Origin: Gigaspora rosea | Taxonomy: Eukaryota; Glomeromycota; Glomeromycetes; Diversisporales; Gigasporaceae | Assembly (NCBI GenBank): GCA_003550325.1 | Contig: QKWP01000051.1 | Location: 198,611-262,610, forward strand | Direction of reading: 5' to 3' | Length of the DNA stretch: 64,000 nt | Part shown: one piece after another, positions 36,611-47,875 of the stretch | Position numbering within the stretch: position 1 is the first letter of the stretch | Layout of the letters: each line of letters opens with the position of its first letter | Made by a program: the position numbers and the translations under genes | Notes under the pieces: generated by a model | The model's database searches: none | What the model was told of the DNA's origin: nothing | The model's input: the letters and a program-made list of their open reading frames with translations, nothing else

Positions 36611-36738
36611 CAAAAATTACATTTTAGAAAGATAACTATTGTGCATAAATTGTTATCTTCCTGATATATATAATCAAAAATTACATTTTAGAAAGGTAAC
36701 TATTGCGTATAAATTGTTATCTTCCTGATATATATAAT
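36611..36738 (+). repeat. 64-bp tandem duplication
   Basis: CAAAAATTACATTTTAGAAAG to CTTCCTGATATATATAAT occurs twice in a row with three differences. Confidence 0.85.
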
Positions 36739-37142
36739 AAAAAAACTTTTAGTCGATCAAATATATATTCATTTGATCGATTAGCACTATCAATTATTGA
36801 TTGACCTATTTTTGCTCGAGCCCCTTAATTGGTGCTCGATTATTAAACTAAATCGATCAATGATTGAGCATAACATAATCAAGTCAATACACTAACAGAC
36901 AGTTTATTTCACTGAAGCTCATTTTACAGACAAAGTCCTCTGGTTAATATTATTAGAGTTAGGTTAAAATTAGAGTTAAAGTTAGTGTAATTTATAAAAA
37001 AAGTTGTTAGTAAAATTAGTTATAGTAAAATAGACAGTCAGTAAAATAAACTTGTCAATTAATAATTTGTTAGCGAAATGTGGTGTCTATGATGTGATTG
37101 TTGGTAAAATAATATGGACTACAAATTATAGTATTTGTTTTA

Positions 37143-37490
37143 TCAAGTGGTGCGCATTTTGCAGACAATACTTCATCGACAATTAATTTACAGACAAGTT
37201 CATTTCACCAACAATCAACTTACTGACAAGTTCATTTCGCTGACAATTATTTCACTGAAGCTCATTTCACTGACAAAGTAATTCTGGTCATTGTTGTTAG
37301 TTTCAGTATAGAATTAGAGTTAGGGTTAGTTTAATTTATAAAAAATATTTATTGGTGAAAAGAGCTGTCAGTGAAATAATTGCCAGTAAAATGAACTTGT
37401 TAGTAAGTTAATTGTCAGTAAAATAAACTTGTCTGTGAATTAACTATTGGTAAACTAAGCTGTTAGTGAAATGATTGTTAGTGAAATAAC
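37143..37490. mobile_element. foldback element with tandem-repeat arms, copy 3
   Basis: GCAGACAATACTTCATCGAC and repeating TTCATTTCACCAACAATC units are inverted around GTAATTCTGGTCATTG at about 37285. The central part contains TTAGAGTTAGGGTTAG. Ends at about TGTTAGTGAAATAAC. Confidence 0.75.
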
Positions 37491-38125
37491 ACGTATCCGT
37501 TTTATCTTATACTTACAACTATATAAATATAAACTAAATAAGATTTACTAGTAAAAAAGATTATATTTAAATTTTAAAAATAATTAATTATAGCACGAAA
37601 AACATACTATGTATAAATGTACGAATAATTTATATTATGCATACAAATTTTATAAATATCAAATTTGTAATAATATACTACCAAGTGGAAGAGTGAATAG
37701 CTGTAAGACCTGATTAGCGTTGATAGTAATGGTTAGGAGGATCAAGACGCATGATATATGGGTAAGATAATACAAGGTATAATTTAAAGATAGATGATAA
37801 GGTAATAAATATAATAAATAAATAAATAAAAATAAATAAATAGGTAAATAAAACAAGGAAGAAAATAAAAAAAACAAATATAAAAAACAAAAAAACAATA
37901 AATAAAACTAATTAAATAAACTAAAAACTAATAAAGGAGAAATTGAATTTATCTGAATCAAGGTCTAAGATAAACAAGGACAATGCCTATAAATATAGGT
38001 TTTTTTTCAAGACCTACACGAACTCTCATGCTCAAACCCAACACTTTTTCATTCTATTACCACTCATTTTACATTAGAGGAACATTCACACGCATATCGA
38101 AGGATTACAAAATTACTACGAACAG
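37491..38125. other. A/T-rich, no gene
   Basis: AAATAAATAAAT runs at 37805-37920; the hydrophobic minus-strand frame there is their translation. Nothing else. Confidence 0.45.
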
Positions 38126-38133
38126 AATATAGC

Positions 38134-38311
38134 AGGACCCCAAAATATACATAGATAAGTCAGGTTAATTATAGGGTTACTAAAAAAGGAAAGATCTGCA
38201 GAAAAACTTCAAAAATAAGCAAAAAATACTATAAATGGAAAAGATCCGCATAAAAAACCTCAAAAATAAGCAAACTCATACCTAACCTATCTATGTATAT
38301 TTCGGGGTCCT
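38134..38311. mobile_element. 178-bp hAT-type MITE with perfect target duplication
   Basis: AGGACCCCAAAATATACATAG and CTATGTATATTTCGGGGTCCT are inverted ends. AATATAGC at 38126-38133 is repeated at 38312-38319. This intact copy is the reference for the split copy at 8513-8982. Confidence 0.9.
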
Positions 38312-38319
38312 AATATAGC

Positions 38320-38999
38320 CTATCTAAAGTTATATGACAAGATCATCAAGATAGAGTAACAAGATCAACCAGTACCCAGGTACAACCACATGCCAGGTGC
38401 CGGGAATGTAACAAGAAAATTTTTCACACTAACACCGTATATATGATATGAAAATTTAAAAACTTTAATTTTTTATATATAAAGATAATGCATAAATTGG
38501 TAGCAAATTTCTTAAAATGTTATGAAGATCTAATATACTTTATCTCTTTGTAAAAATAATATGCCAAGATTAATATAAATTCAATAGCAACTACCGGTAT
38601 TCTATGTAAGCTGATATGAAATTTAATTATATAATTGGCATTTTTTATGTTTATAAAACTAAATGACTGCACGATGTCATTGTGCAAAACTATCTATTGC
38701 TGTTTTCGAATCCTTTCTATAAATTCTGTATATTACTATAGTTTTAACAATGGTAATATATATACAGAATTCATAGGATTCATATTTATACTTGTTAGTG
38801 CCAGTTTACTATATTATGATTAAGGAATTACCAAGTACGGTTTGTGTATTATGTACATAAGTACATATCTGACAATAAAAAGCTTCTAAAAAAAATCAAA
38901 AAAATATTTCTTCTGGTAAAGACCACTTCTTTTTATGCCACAAACACGAATTTTAGTTCCTAACTATCATTTATGTGAAACTTAGTATTTATTATTTTC
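38320..38999. other. spacer, no gene
   Basis: A 62-codon open stretch at 38635 lacks any recognisable feature and is not called. No repeats recognised. Confidence 0.4.
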
Positions 39000-39355
39000 A
39001 GAAGTTTTGGAAGTTTCACCTAGAGATGGGCAAAATACCAAATTTTCATTTTAGCATGCACATGTGCATGCATTTTTTGCATGCATACATGCATGTTTTG
39101 ACCAAAGTTATGATTTAATTTCTTAGTACTGGCCAGAATTAGTTGCATGTATGCATGCAGTCATGCGCATAGTGCCCATTTCTAGTTTTACCCAGTTTGC
39201 CTAGTTTCGGGGTTTCAGTAGTTTCGCCCAGTTTCGCACAGTTTCAGAGGTTTTAGAGGTTTTAGCTTTGAGACCTTTGGCGAAACTAGGTTTTGGAGGT
39301 TTCACCAGTTTTACTTAGCTGAAACTTTCAGTTTAGACTGAAATACTGGCATAAA
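39000..39355 (-). repeat. GGTTTC-type interspersed repeat, split by a small element
   Basis: GTTTCGCCCAGTTTCG-type words repeat as in 28380-28615 but in the other orientation. The tract is interrupted at 39024-39181. Confidence 0.6.
39024..39181. mobile_element. 158-bp element with AGATGGGCA ends
   Basis: Starts AGATGGGCAAAATACC, ends TAGTGCCCATTT; CTAG lies on both sides (39020-39023, 39182-39185) and is expected once in the host repeat. The middle is alternating GCATGCATACATGCATG. A related end is fused to the DDE relic at about 690-757. Confidence 0.65.
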
Positions 39356-41270
39356 CCATATAAATGGAATGGTTATAATACCATTGCAAAAATGGAATCG
39401 TAATTGAAATGGTTTGAACTTACATTTCTTAATGAATCAAAAATGCATATATCAGATAATAACTATTAATAAATAAAATTTTAACATTTGATCAATTTCA
39501 CCATTTTACCATTTCACCATATATATTAATACAGATTATCTATAGATAATTATCTGAAATTAAAGTAATTATCTGGATAAATTATCTGTTGAACAAATTA
39601 TCTATATTATATGGATAATCTGGATAAAAAATCTAGCAGATCTGAACACTACTTATAGTAATCAATTCAAGGATATAGTATGATTTTCACTACTTTTCTG
39701 AAGAATATTTGATTTATATAAATGTTGTAATCTATACTATAGATTTTTATTTTTTTCGCTTGCTACAATTAATTTATAATACCAGGAACATGATACAAAG
39801 TATGAAGTGTATGGTTTACAGGCAACTATCCGTGTGCAAAATCTTGCATATGTTTGAATAGCATGGTCACATGTTCAAATTTATCATGTGTACTTTTTAT
39901 TACTTTTACATAATCGGTAGGCTTGCTATACATTGCCCAATGAAACAAAGACAAATGAATTAGTATATTGATTTAGATTTGTTTGAATTTGTGTTATAAA
40001 ATATTACAGGTTTTATGCGAATCTTCATATGAGTTTTTCTGGTAGTTAAAATTTTATAAAGCTTGTAGCAGTGCATGGCTTCTATACCTGTTATAACTTA
40101 CAACCTTTGGCAATCAATTTATGAATAAAAAAAGATGTAGTATAATTGTTAGTGATCTATTTCTGTATTTGAGATAGATTTAATTCAAAAAAGATATAGT
40201 AATTTATATACAGTATGGAATCATCCAGGGTAGTGATTTGGGCGATTAAACTTGGCTGAGAAAAAATGCTCAGGCGGTCAACTGAGCTGGCCTTTTTGCT
40301 AGTACTATAATTAGAATTAGCTACCATATTTATATCAAACATATAAAAAAAATATCAGGTAGTTCAGATATACTTAATTGTCTAGAGCCGTAATTATTAC
40401 TATATCCAGTTACATTTTTTTGTTGCTTTTTGCTTTCATATATGAAACATACATATTTCAAATAAATAATTTCACATAATTTAAAAAATTTGGGTGCTGA
40501 ATTTTACAATCGATAACTTTCAATTTACCTCTTGATCCTCGCTAATTTATTACCCATTCTACAAACTACTGCCAATACTAATCGATATGCATAATCACAA
40601 AATCTTTGAACCCAATACAACCTTCTTATTAATTTAATTAATTTTTTTTAATTTTAAGATTTGAATGATCATCTAACATTTAGCTACCAATGTTTATTAT
40701 TAAACTGCTTTTGGCTATTACAATTATCAATATACATTCCAAACTAGGTGAGTCTTGACTACTCTAGTAGGTTTAGATCACAGATAAATTAGTCTGAGCT
40801 TCAATTCTACATGTAATTTAAATTTTGTATTTATACAAAGAAGTATATTCTAAATTACTAATAAAGATATAAACAAGATCTCACCTTAATACCAAAAAAA
40901 AAAAATTATTCATATACGTTCCTGGTTTGGCATGACAATGTCATGCAGCTACTTATAGATAACAGATAATGTCTTTTAACAGATAATTATCTTTAAGATA
41001 AACAGATTATCTAGATCCAAACACTAACTATAAGTAGCAAGCACAACAGGTATAAAGGCTCATGCCAGAATGTAGGATGCGCATAGCCACAAGTTTATTA
41101 AAATAAGTTCACAAAAAATGCTTTCATATAACATTAAGCAAAACCCAGTATAAGTTTGATACATATGATATTAATGCATATTAATTGATCGATTGAATAC
41201 ACTATCCAATAATATTCAAGATTTTGTACACCTATTAGCCATACACTTTGTACTTTATACTACGTTCTTT
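39356..41270. other. A/T-rich, no gene
   Basis: GATAATTATCT/AGATAATC words recur near 39535-39630 and 40955-41030 on both strands, hinting at eroded inverted-repeat elements. No coding sequence recognised. Confidence 0.35.
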
Positions 41271-41280
41271 GTAAATATAA

Positions 41281-42303
41281 TTTTTTTTTTTGTTTTGTTT
41301 TTTTTATATTGCAATGTCGCATGCAAGTGGATTTTTATTAGGTTTTTTAGATAATACATTCTTGGTTAATGAGAGTACATATAGCCACACGTGCAACTTT
41401 TGGTTGCCTATTTTAAGTAGTCCGCCCGAAGGTTCTATACTATACACCGTACCTGTAACCTAACTAGGAGATTACTCATTTAAACTCTCTGGTGTCCCCT
41501 GTCCTGTATCACCCACCACAATCACACCTACATATAACCTCATGCTGCTTCAATTGAAGACCACCCAGATCGACATTTGCCATACTACTTGCACCCTAAT
41601 TCTGTGGGTAATCTAGTAGCATTCCAACTGCTGGATTACCCTAGAGAGGGTGTAGTACAACCCCTCTAATCTTTCTATGTCCCACACATTTCTAGATTAG
41701 ATATTGAATACCTTCGCGATGGCCGAGGCCACTACTAGCAGTCAGGGCTAACCATTAAACCACACAGTATCCTTGCTCTTGCAAGGTTCATTCCGATCCC
41801 AATATCTACATCACCAGTCCTATAACCGATCCCTCCCAAACTACCAAACCAGTTAGCCCGGATGGGTTGTTGTACCTCAGCTTTAGGTGCCTTTTTGGTT
41901 AACTTCCCTTGGTTCCTAATTCTGTAGCATAGGACCTTTTCCTCTGGTTTTCTGGTAGCCAGGTTGGTGCCCACTTGCCCCGGGGTGTTCGTCCAGTTCT
42001 TCGGTCTCAAATTCTGGATCCGTAGTATCGTCGAAGATCTTCATTACCTCCTTACTCGGGTCTTGCCAAACGAGTTTCAAATATTCTGGTTTCTCAGATT
42101 TGTCTGTGTCACAGAACACAATTTCGCCCGAAAGCTCCCATTCAAGATGGTAACCAAGGACTACAGGTAATGTACCCAACCGATCATCGAATAAATGTTA
42201 CCAGTACACAGGCCTATTTTTCTAAATCATCTCCAGTGGGATTTGAACTCTAGACCTGCTGCTTGGGGGTGACAACTTAACAACTTCCCTAAGTCACCAC
42301 ACC
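41281..42303 (-). mobile_element. 1.0-kb tRNA-headed retroposon
   Basis: On the minus strand it begins at 42303 with a tRNA-like head: A-box-like TGACTTAGGGAAG and B-box AGTTCAAATCCCA. The body is G+C-richer than its surroundings, and it ends in an A-rich tail (T-run at 41281-41310 on the plus strand). TAAATATAA flanks both ends (41272-41280 and 42304-42312), so a retrotransposition target duplication is present. A second tRNA-like segment (GTGGTTTAATGGTTAGCC) lies near 41755. Two overlapping minus frames (41916-42179 and 41735-42010) cover part of the body, but no retrotransposon domain is recognisable. Confidence 0.75.
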
Positions 42304-42312
42304 TAAATATAA

Positions 42313-43447
42313 AATTAAAACCAATTAAAAAATAAAAAAAATAATTTTATTTTTATTCGATTGTGAAGAGCTAGCAAACTAGTATTATTGAGTAAGAAAT
42401 ATTTAAATAAACATTTAATTTTACAGAAATAACAATAACAAACCAATTATTTAAATCGATACTTTTTTATATTTTTTTAAGAAATAGGAACTTGGGGAAT
42501 TAGTAAACCCAAAATTCTGAGCTGTGTACATTCTTTGGCTATAAAATTGTATATATAAAGTTCTTATTTTCAGATGAATGCATTATGGAATTTTATTTTT
42601 TTTTGCTCCTCTCTTTTATGAATGTAATGCTAACTACTGAATAGAGCTATTACCTGGGTCAATGGGTTATATAAAAAATCATTGATTTTTTAAAATTGGT
42701 GTAACATCTATATAAGACTCTAAACTCGCCTCTTAAAGATACAAAGTGCCAAACTACATCATAAATGATGTCCTGATTATCCTTTTTTAGACAATAAGAA
42801 AAAGCTCAAAATATAAGGGATTAAATTATTACATGCATGGAGCATAGTTTTCTACTTACATATATAAATCATTTTTTTACATTTTTTTTAGCAAATTTTA
42901 TTGTTTTTACATGCCTGAACATTGCGTTTCTTTTTTTTGTTGGATTGTTTTTGTATTGATAACAACTTCTATAGCTATTTGATACGAGTTTGCTTCAGCA
43001 AGTTGTGTGATTGAACATGTGCACAATCATTTTGCTTCAACAAAGCAGATGGCTCAGTGCTTTGGCAATGGTAGTTTGTTTGTTCCACAAAAATTATACA
43101 ATCTAGCTATTTTTTAATACCACCTTGAAATTTACATAAATATAATATAACGCAAGGAATCGTATTAAATAGCTTAGGGTCTGCGTAATCCCTCTCTTGA
43201 AAGCATGTCATATTTTTTATTTATTTTTCTTTCTATAGTAGTTAGTAGTTTTTAAAATCCTTATAGTAGAGCGAAGACTATATTAGGTTAATTTTAGGAT
43301 TCTCATACAATATTTTAGTCAAATATTTTTAAGTTCTCATAGCTAGCGAAAAACTTTATTTATTGGTTGAAAAGCAAATCTATAAAAGCTAACTTCTTTT
43401 TTTACTTTATCTTTACTGGCTTATTTTTAACACTTAAATTAGAATCT
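42313..43447. other. A/T-rich, no gene
   Basis: No frame, repeat arms or structures I can define. Confidence 0.4.
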
Positions 43448-43729
43448 TTAGATCAGATAATGTAAATGCTTTTTTAAATGCACTTCTAGCTCTATTATTT
43501 TGGGCCCAAATCTTAAGCTAACCAAGGCTAAATTAAGATTTTCTGGTAGCATCTTTTTTTTAATTGTAACAAGTTTCGTTTTTGGTTTAGCAACTTTCTT
43601 TGTATTATTTTTTAAATCTGTATTCATTGCTTTGACATTTTCTTGTAAACTAGATGAACCTTTTTCTGGAATGTATTCTTTAAAATGTTGCCAAGACTGT
43701 TGTCTACTTTGCATGTAAGCTTTGAGCAA
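43448..43729 (-). pseudogene. possible fragment of an unknown gene
   Basis: 93 codons of ordinary, polar composition (QSRQQSWQHFKEYIPEKGSS, then KPKTKLVTIKKK), distinct from the Phe/Lys/Ile-rich frames typical of this DNA. Upstream, in another frame (about 43740-43830), LLSESIYNSIQLLKEAKDYL looks coding too, which suggests a frameshifted remnant. No family recognised. Confidence 0.3.
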
Positions 43730-44300
43730 TGTACTAATAGGTAATCTTTAGCTTCTTTTAATAGTTGAATACTGTTATATATAGATTCTGAAAGCAATTC
43801 TTTATTTTTACACTCAATATTATAATAAACTCATGTGCTATTTTAAGATGCTTATAATCTTCAAGTCATGTATATGATTTCTTACTTTTATTTTTTCATT
43901 TTATAATAATTGAGCGTAAATATGTGATTCAGGTTTTTTAACAATAAAAGAACAGCTATAAAATTTTTTTATAATTCATTACTTACTTTTGTCTATTTTG
44001 AGTTTCAAAAAAAAAGATATCTCAATAGATACATTATTTTTAAAAAATTAATAATTAAGACTTTGACTAGTCTAACACAATACAAATGCATTTTATATGA
44101 TTTTCATATAAAATAACAATTTTGTATTATAATTAACTTGTATAACATTTGAGTTGCCTCTGTAATTTTACTAACCTCTAAGTAATATTATTTAACATAA
44201 TAAAAAAAAATATTTTTTAATAATAAAAATAACAAAAATTAGAGAAAGTTTTCAGAAAATATAATTTATAAATTATTTTTTAAAACACAAGAAATTTATA
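43730..44300. other. A/T-rich, nothing definable
   Basis: No gene or repeat arms recognised beyond the possible upstream frame noted for the preceding fragment. Confidence 0.35.
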
Positions 44301-45420
44301 AAATTAAAGCAAATACATTTAAAAATTTCACAATACTTCGCATAATTTCTTTAATAAATTAAATACTTTAAAATATTTTGGAATATTATGAAAGGCATTT
44401 TTTTGACATAATAGCAAATTCATATTACAATTTAAAAATTAATCAATTTAAAATATTAAATATAAAAAAAATTTTATATTTTTTACACTATATCTCAAAA
44501 TAAATTATAGTTTTTAAAATATAACAAATTTAAATGAACCAATTTATCTAAAGCAAATTTTTTTTAGCTTTATTTACTAAATTACAAGAATTTATAATAT
44601 TATATTTTATTATTATTTATAGCTTATACTTTTGAATAGTGTTACAAGTATACAAAAGCTTTCAAAATATTTTATAGTATTGAAACATACTTTAAAAGTT
44701 TTCAAGTGTTTGTTAAAGCATTGATTTTATTAAATAGTTACTAATTATTTTATAATCTTTTGTAAACTTTCATAAATTACAAAGTAACATAAAATATAAA
44801 TCAAGTAATTCATATATATTATTGAATAAGCCTAAGAAAATAAATATTTAAAAATATTTTACAAGTTGACAATTAGCAATAATATATAAAATTAAAGCAA
44901 ATATATTTAAAACATTTTGCAATACTTCGCATAATTTCTTTAATAGATTACTTTAAGATTTTTCAGAATATTGCAAAAAGCATTTTTTTGACATAATAGC
45001 AAATTCATAATACAGCTTAAAAATTGAATGATTTAAAATATTAAAATATAAAAAAAATTTTTATATTTTTATGCTATGTTTTGAAATAAATTATAGTTTT
45101 TAAAATATGACAAATTTAAATGAAACTATTTATCTAAAGCAAATTTCTTTTAGCTTTATTTACTAAATTACAAGAATTTATAATGTTATGTTTTATTATC
45201 GTTTAAAGCTTATACTTTTAAACTGTGTTACAAGTATGCAAAAGCTTTTAAAATATTTTGTTGTACAGTATTAAAAAAAACTTTAAAAGTTTTCAAGCAT
45301 TGATTTTATTAAAAAGTTACTAATTATTTTATAATTTTTTGTAAATTTTTATAAAATTACAAAGAAACAAAAAATATAAATCAAGTGATTTATCATTTAT
45401 AATATATATTTTTGAATAAG
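44301..45420 (+). repeat. tandem duplication, unit about 587 bp
   Basis: AAATTAAAGCAAATACATTT, then CAATACTTCGCATAATTTC and TTTTTTTGACATAATAGC at 44301 onward recur from 44888 with about 10-15 percent change. A third, partial unit may follow to about 45700 (TTTACAAGTTTT, AATCAAG). Non-coding. Confidence 0.75.
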
Positions 45421-45844
45421 CCTAAGAAAATCCAAAAAGTTTTGAAATATTTCAAAGTATTGAAAAAATATTTTACAAGTTTTTATTCTGCTATTGCTTT
45501 TATAAAAAAAATTATTAATCAATTTATAATCCTTTGTAAACTTTCGTAAGTTTATAAAATTACAAAAAAATATAAATCAAGATGATTCACATTTTATAAT
45601 TTATAATTCAAATAGTGCTTTGAATATGCAAAATATTTTAAAATATTTTATAGTATTAAAAAAATACTTTACAAATTTCAAGCCATTTGTTTTAAAGTAA
45701 CATTTGAATTTGGGTTATAAGCTAATTATATTAAATTTTTTTTTATATCTTTAAAAATCTTTAAAAATGTTTCATAAATATTTTGTATTTTTCATAAAAT
45801 TAAATCTTCTTAGCATTTTATAATTTTTATATACTTCTATAAAC

Positions 45845-46105
45845 TTTCATAAGCCTTATGGTACATAAGAAAATTGTAAATTTACGTAAAATTTTTACGT
45901 CAATTTATGATTTCTTATGGACCATAAGAAAATCGTATATTCATTTAAAAATTTACGTAAATTTATAATTTTCTTACATACCATAAGAAAATCGTAAAAT
46001 GACGTAAAATTTTATGTAAATTTATGATTTTTTACATAGCGTAAGGCTTATATAGTTTTATGTTAACTTTTACATAAGTTTACAATTTTTTTACGAACTG
46101 TAAAA
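45845..46105. repeat. palindromic tandem array, TTACGTAAATTTATGATTTTC
   Basis: A unit of about 70 bases (GTACATAAGAAAATTGTAAAT, then TTACGTCAATTTATGATTTC) repeats about three times and each unit is itself near-palindromic around TTTACGTAAA. Confidence 0.65.
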
Positions 46106-46184
46106 ACTTACGTAAGATTACATTATTATAAATTTGCTAATGCACCATATCTCTTTTGGTCAAAAAACTCAAAACATCTGAGAC

Positions 46185-46531
46185 CATCAATAGTTGCTAC
46201 ATAATAAAGGCCAAATTCTACTATGTAAATTGATTAACATCACTTAAGTAAACTTATTTAGGAGATAAAATACACATACAGTAAAATTTTAGCAAAATGA
46301 AGACATTTTATTATTTGACTTTTAACTTTTATGTTCAACAAAAAAATAAATTTTGTTAAAAAAATATATTCAGCAAATATAAAAAGTTAAAACTCAAATA
46401 ATAAAATATTCTTCAATTTTGATCAAAATTTTATCATATGTGTATTTTGATCTCCTGAATAAGCTTATTTAAGTGATGTTAATTGATTTATATAGTAAAT
46501 TTTGAACTTTACTATGTAGTGACTATTGGCA
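46185..46531. mobile_element. foldback element
   Basis: CATCAATAGTTGCTACATAA, then TTAACATCACTTAAGTAAAC and GGAGATAAAATACACAT are mirrored by ATGTGTATTTTGATCTCC and TTAAGTGATGTTAATTG through GTAGTGACTATTGGC. Arms about 160 bases. Confidence 0.8.
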
Positions 46532-46582
46532 ATAAGTAAAAAACCTCTTTCATCTGAAAATAGCTTATTTTTCAAATACTGA

Positions 46583-46690
46583 TAATATATGATTTATCAA
46601 TCAGAATTGAATGATTTTGGTACCATTCGATTCATCTCATTAAGTCAAATCAAATGGTACCAAAATCATTCAATTCTAATTACTAGCTTA
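46583..46690. repeat. palindromic module
   Basis: ATCAGAATTGAATGATTTTGG and TACCATTCGATTCATCTCAT are mirrored by TCAAATGGTACCAAAATC and ATTCAATTCTAATTACTAG. Same module as at 19022, 19755, 19930, 46795, 47330 and 49075. Confidence 0.85.
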
Positions 46691-46794
46691 TAAAATATTG
46701 TTAATTACAATATACAAATTAAAAAATATAAATTATAATATAGATACTAATTATGGTACATATACTATTTTTCATGATTTATTAAGATCTATTG

Positions 46795-47425
46795 ATTAGA
46801 ATCAAATGATTTTGTTACTATTCGATTTGTCTCAAGAGACAATCGAATTGTAACAAAATTAAGTGATTTGACTAATACTTCTCAATATATCATAATTTAA
46901 CCAAAATAAGCTGTGCAAGTCAAATTTTAAAATTAATATGAAATTATGAATAACTTATAATAGACTAGTCCAATTTTTATAATTTATCACCAAAATAACT
47001 ACATTGAAGAGGAAATTTTAACAAGCCCAAAATCACTAAAATCTGATTATAGAATCATAGGATTGCTAAGTTTTTTGTATTGTTTTTGATAAAAATTAGA
47101 TTATACCAATTTATTTTTATCAAAATAATAATAAAACTTTAACAATCTTGTGATCTCATGATCAGATTATAGCAATTTTGGGCTTGTTTGAATTGCCTCT
47201 TCAAGGTGGTCATTTTGGTAGTAAAATTATAAAAAATGGACTGGTCTATCAGAAGTTATTCATGATTTCATGTTAATTTTAAAGTTTTTTTTATGCAGCT
47301 TATTTTGGTTAAATTATAATATATCGAGAAGTATTAGTCAAAATCACATGATTTTGGTACCATTTGATTTATCTCAATGAGATAAATTGAATAGTACCAA
47401 AATTACATAATTCTAATTGATGGTT
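46795..47425. repeat. large palindrome containing palindromic modules
   Basis: Outer arms each carry a complete palindromic module (46795-46890 and 47330-47425). Next, inward, come TATCATAATTTAACCAAAAT mirrored by ATTTTGGTTAAATTATAATA, then a second hairpin type (46948-47278, AACAAGCCCAAAATCACTAA mirrored by TTTTGGGCTTGTT). The whole region is one inverted repeat of about 630 bp with smaller inverted repeats inside each arm. Confidence 0.85.
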
Positions 47426-47482
47426 TACAAAATGTTGCTATACACTACAATCTTTTTATTGAATAATATCTATCTACTTTAA

Positions 47483-47856
47483 GGGTAGGGTGTCAACATT
47501 TCCAAATTCATATAAAATAGAATGTAGATCAATATTGTATAACAATAACATATAATAACATTTAAACATCACATGATTCGACCAATCAGAATTAGCAATT
47601 CTTTGTACTACCCAGGAAAAACATATAGCGAACTCAGAAAATTTTAATTATATGTGAAGTTAATTTTTTTTAAAGCAATACATATTGCGCAACTTCACTA
47701 TTAGAAACAAACTGGATTAAACTATATATTGCATAAATTTGATACCAATTGGTTAAAATGTTAAAAAGTTTTATTAGAAGTATTTTTTTATTTACTATAT
47801 AAAAATTTAATATACCACGTAGACCATATGAAAAATGATCTACGTACACCCTACCC
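47483..47856. mobile_element. 374-bp TTAA-flanked MITE (piggyBac-like)
   Basis: Starts GGGTAGGGTGTCAACA and ends CGTACACCCTACCC; TTAA flanks both sides (47479-47482, 47857-47860). Piggybac-type elements duplicate TTAA, so that superfamily is the likely source. A relative is at 49424-49886. No transposase frame. Confidence 0.75.
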
Positions 47857-47875
47857 TTAAATATTACTATAATCG

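Larger units (their letters stand above)
34296..36894. mobile_element. 2.6-kb hAT-type element
   Basis: Starts TAGGGTATTGACTTGAC and ends TCAAGTCAATACACTA (inverted repeats with one mismatch in the first 17). Flanks GCAGACAG (34288-34295) and ACAGACAG (36895-36902) match at 7 of 8. Both ends are rich in ATTGATCGATCAA words, like the subterminal binding sites of hAT elements. It carries an exon-like fragment at 35725-35925 (-), a nested MITE at 34787-35036 and a 64-bp tandem duplication at 36611-36738. No hAT transposase is seen inside. Confidence 0.8.
34236..37112. mobile_element. foldback element, copy 2, split by a 2.6-kb insertion
   Basis: The left part (TCACTTCGTAGACACCATATT) and the right part (ACAGACAGTTTATTTCACTG to ATGTGGTGTCTATGATGTGA) together rebuild the same foldback type as 33838-34185. 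The insertion is 34296-36894. Confidence 0.7.

Noticed and set aside
37659..37898. Hydrophobic membrane-protein-like frame
   Set aside because: It is the translation of an AAATAAATAAAT run on the opposite strand, as are similar frames at 13674-13883 and 20525-20933.
41735..42179. Protein-coding gene on the minus strand
   Set aside because: The two overlapping frames sit inside a tRNA-headed retroposon and show no recognisable domain.
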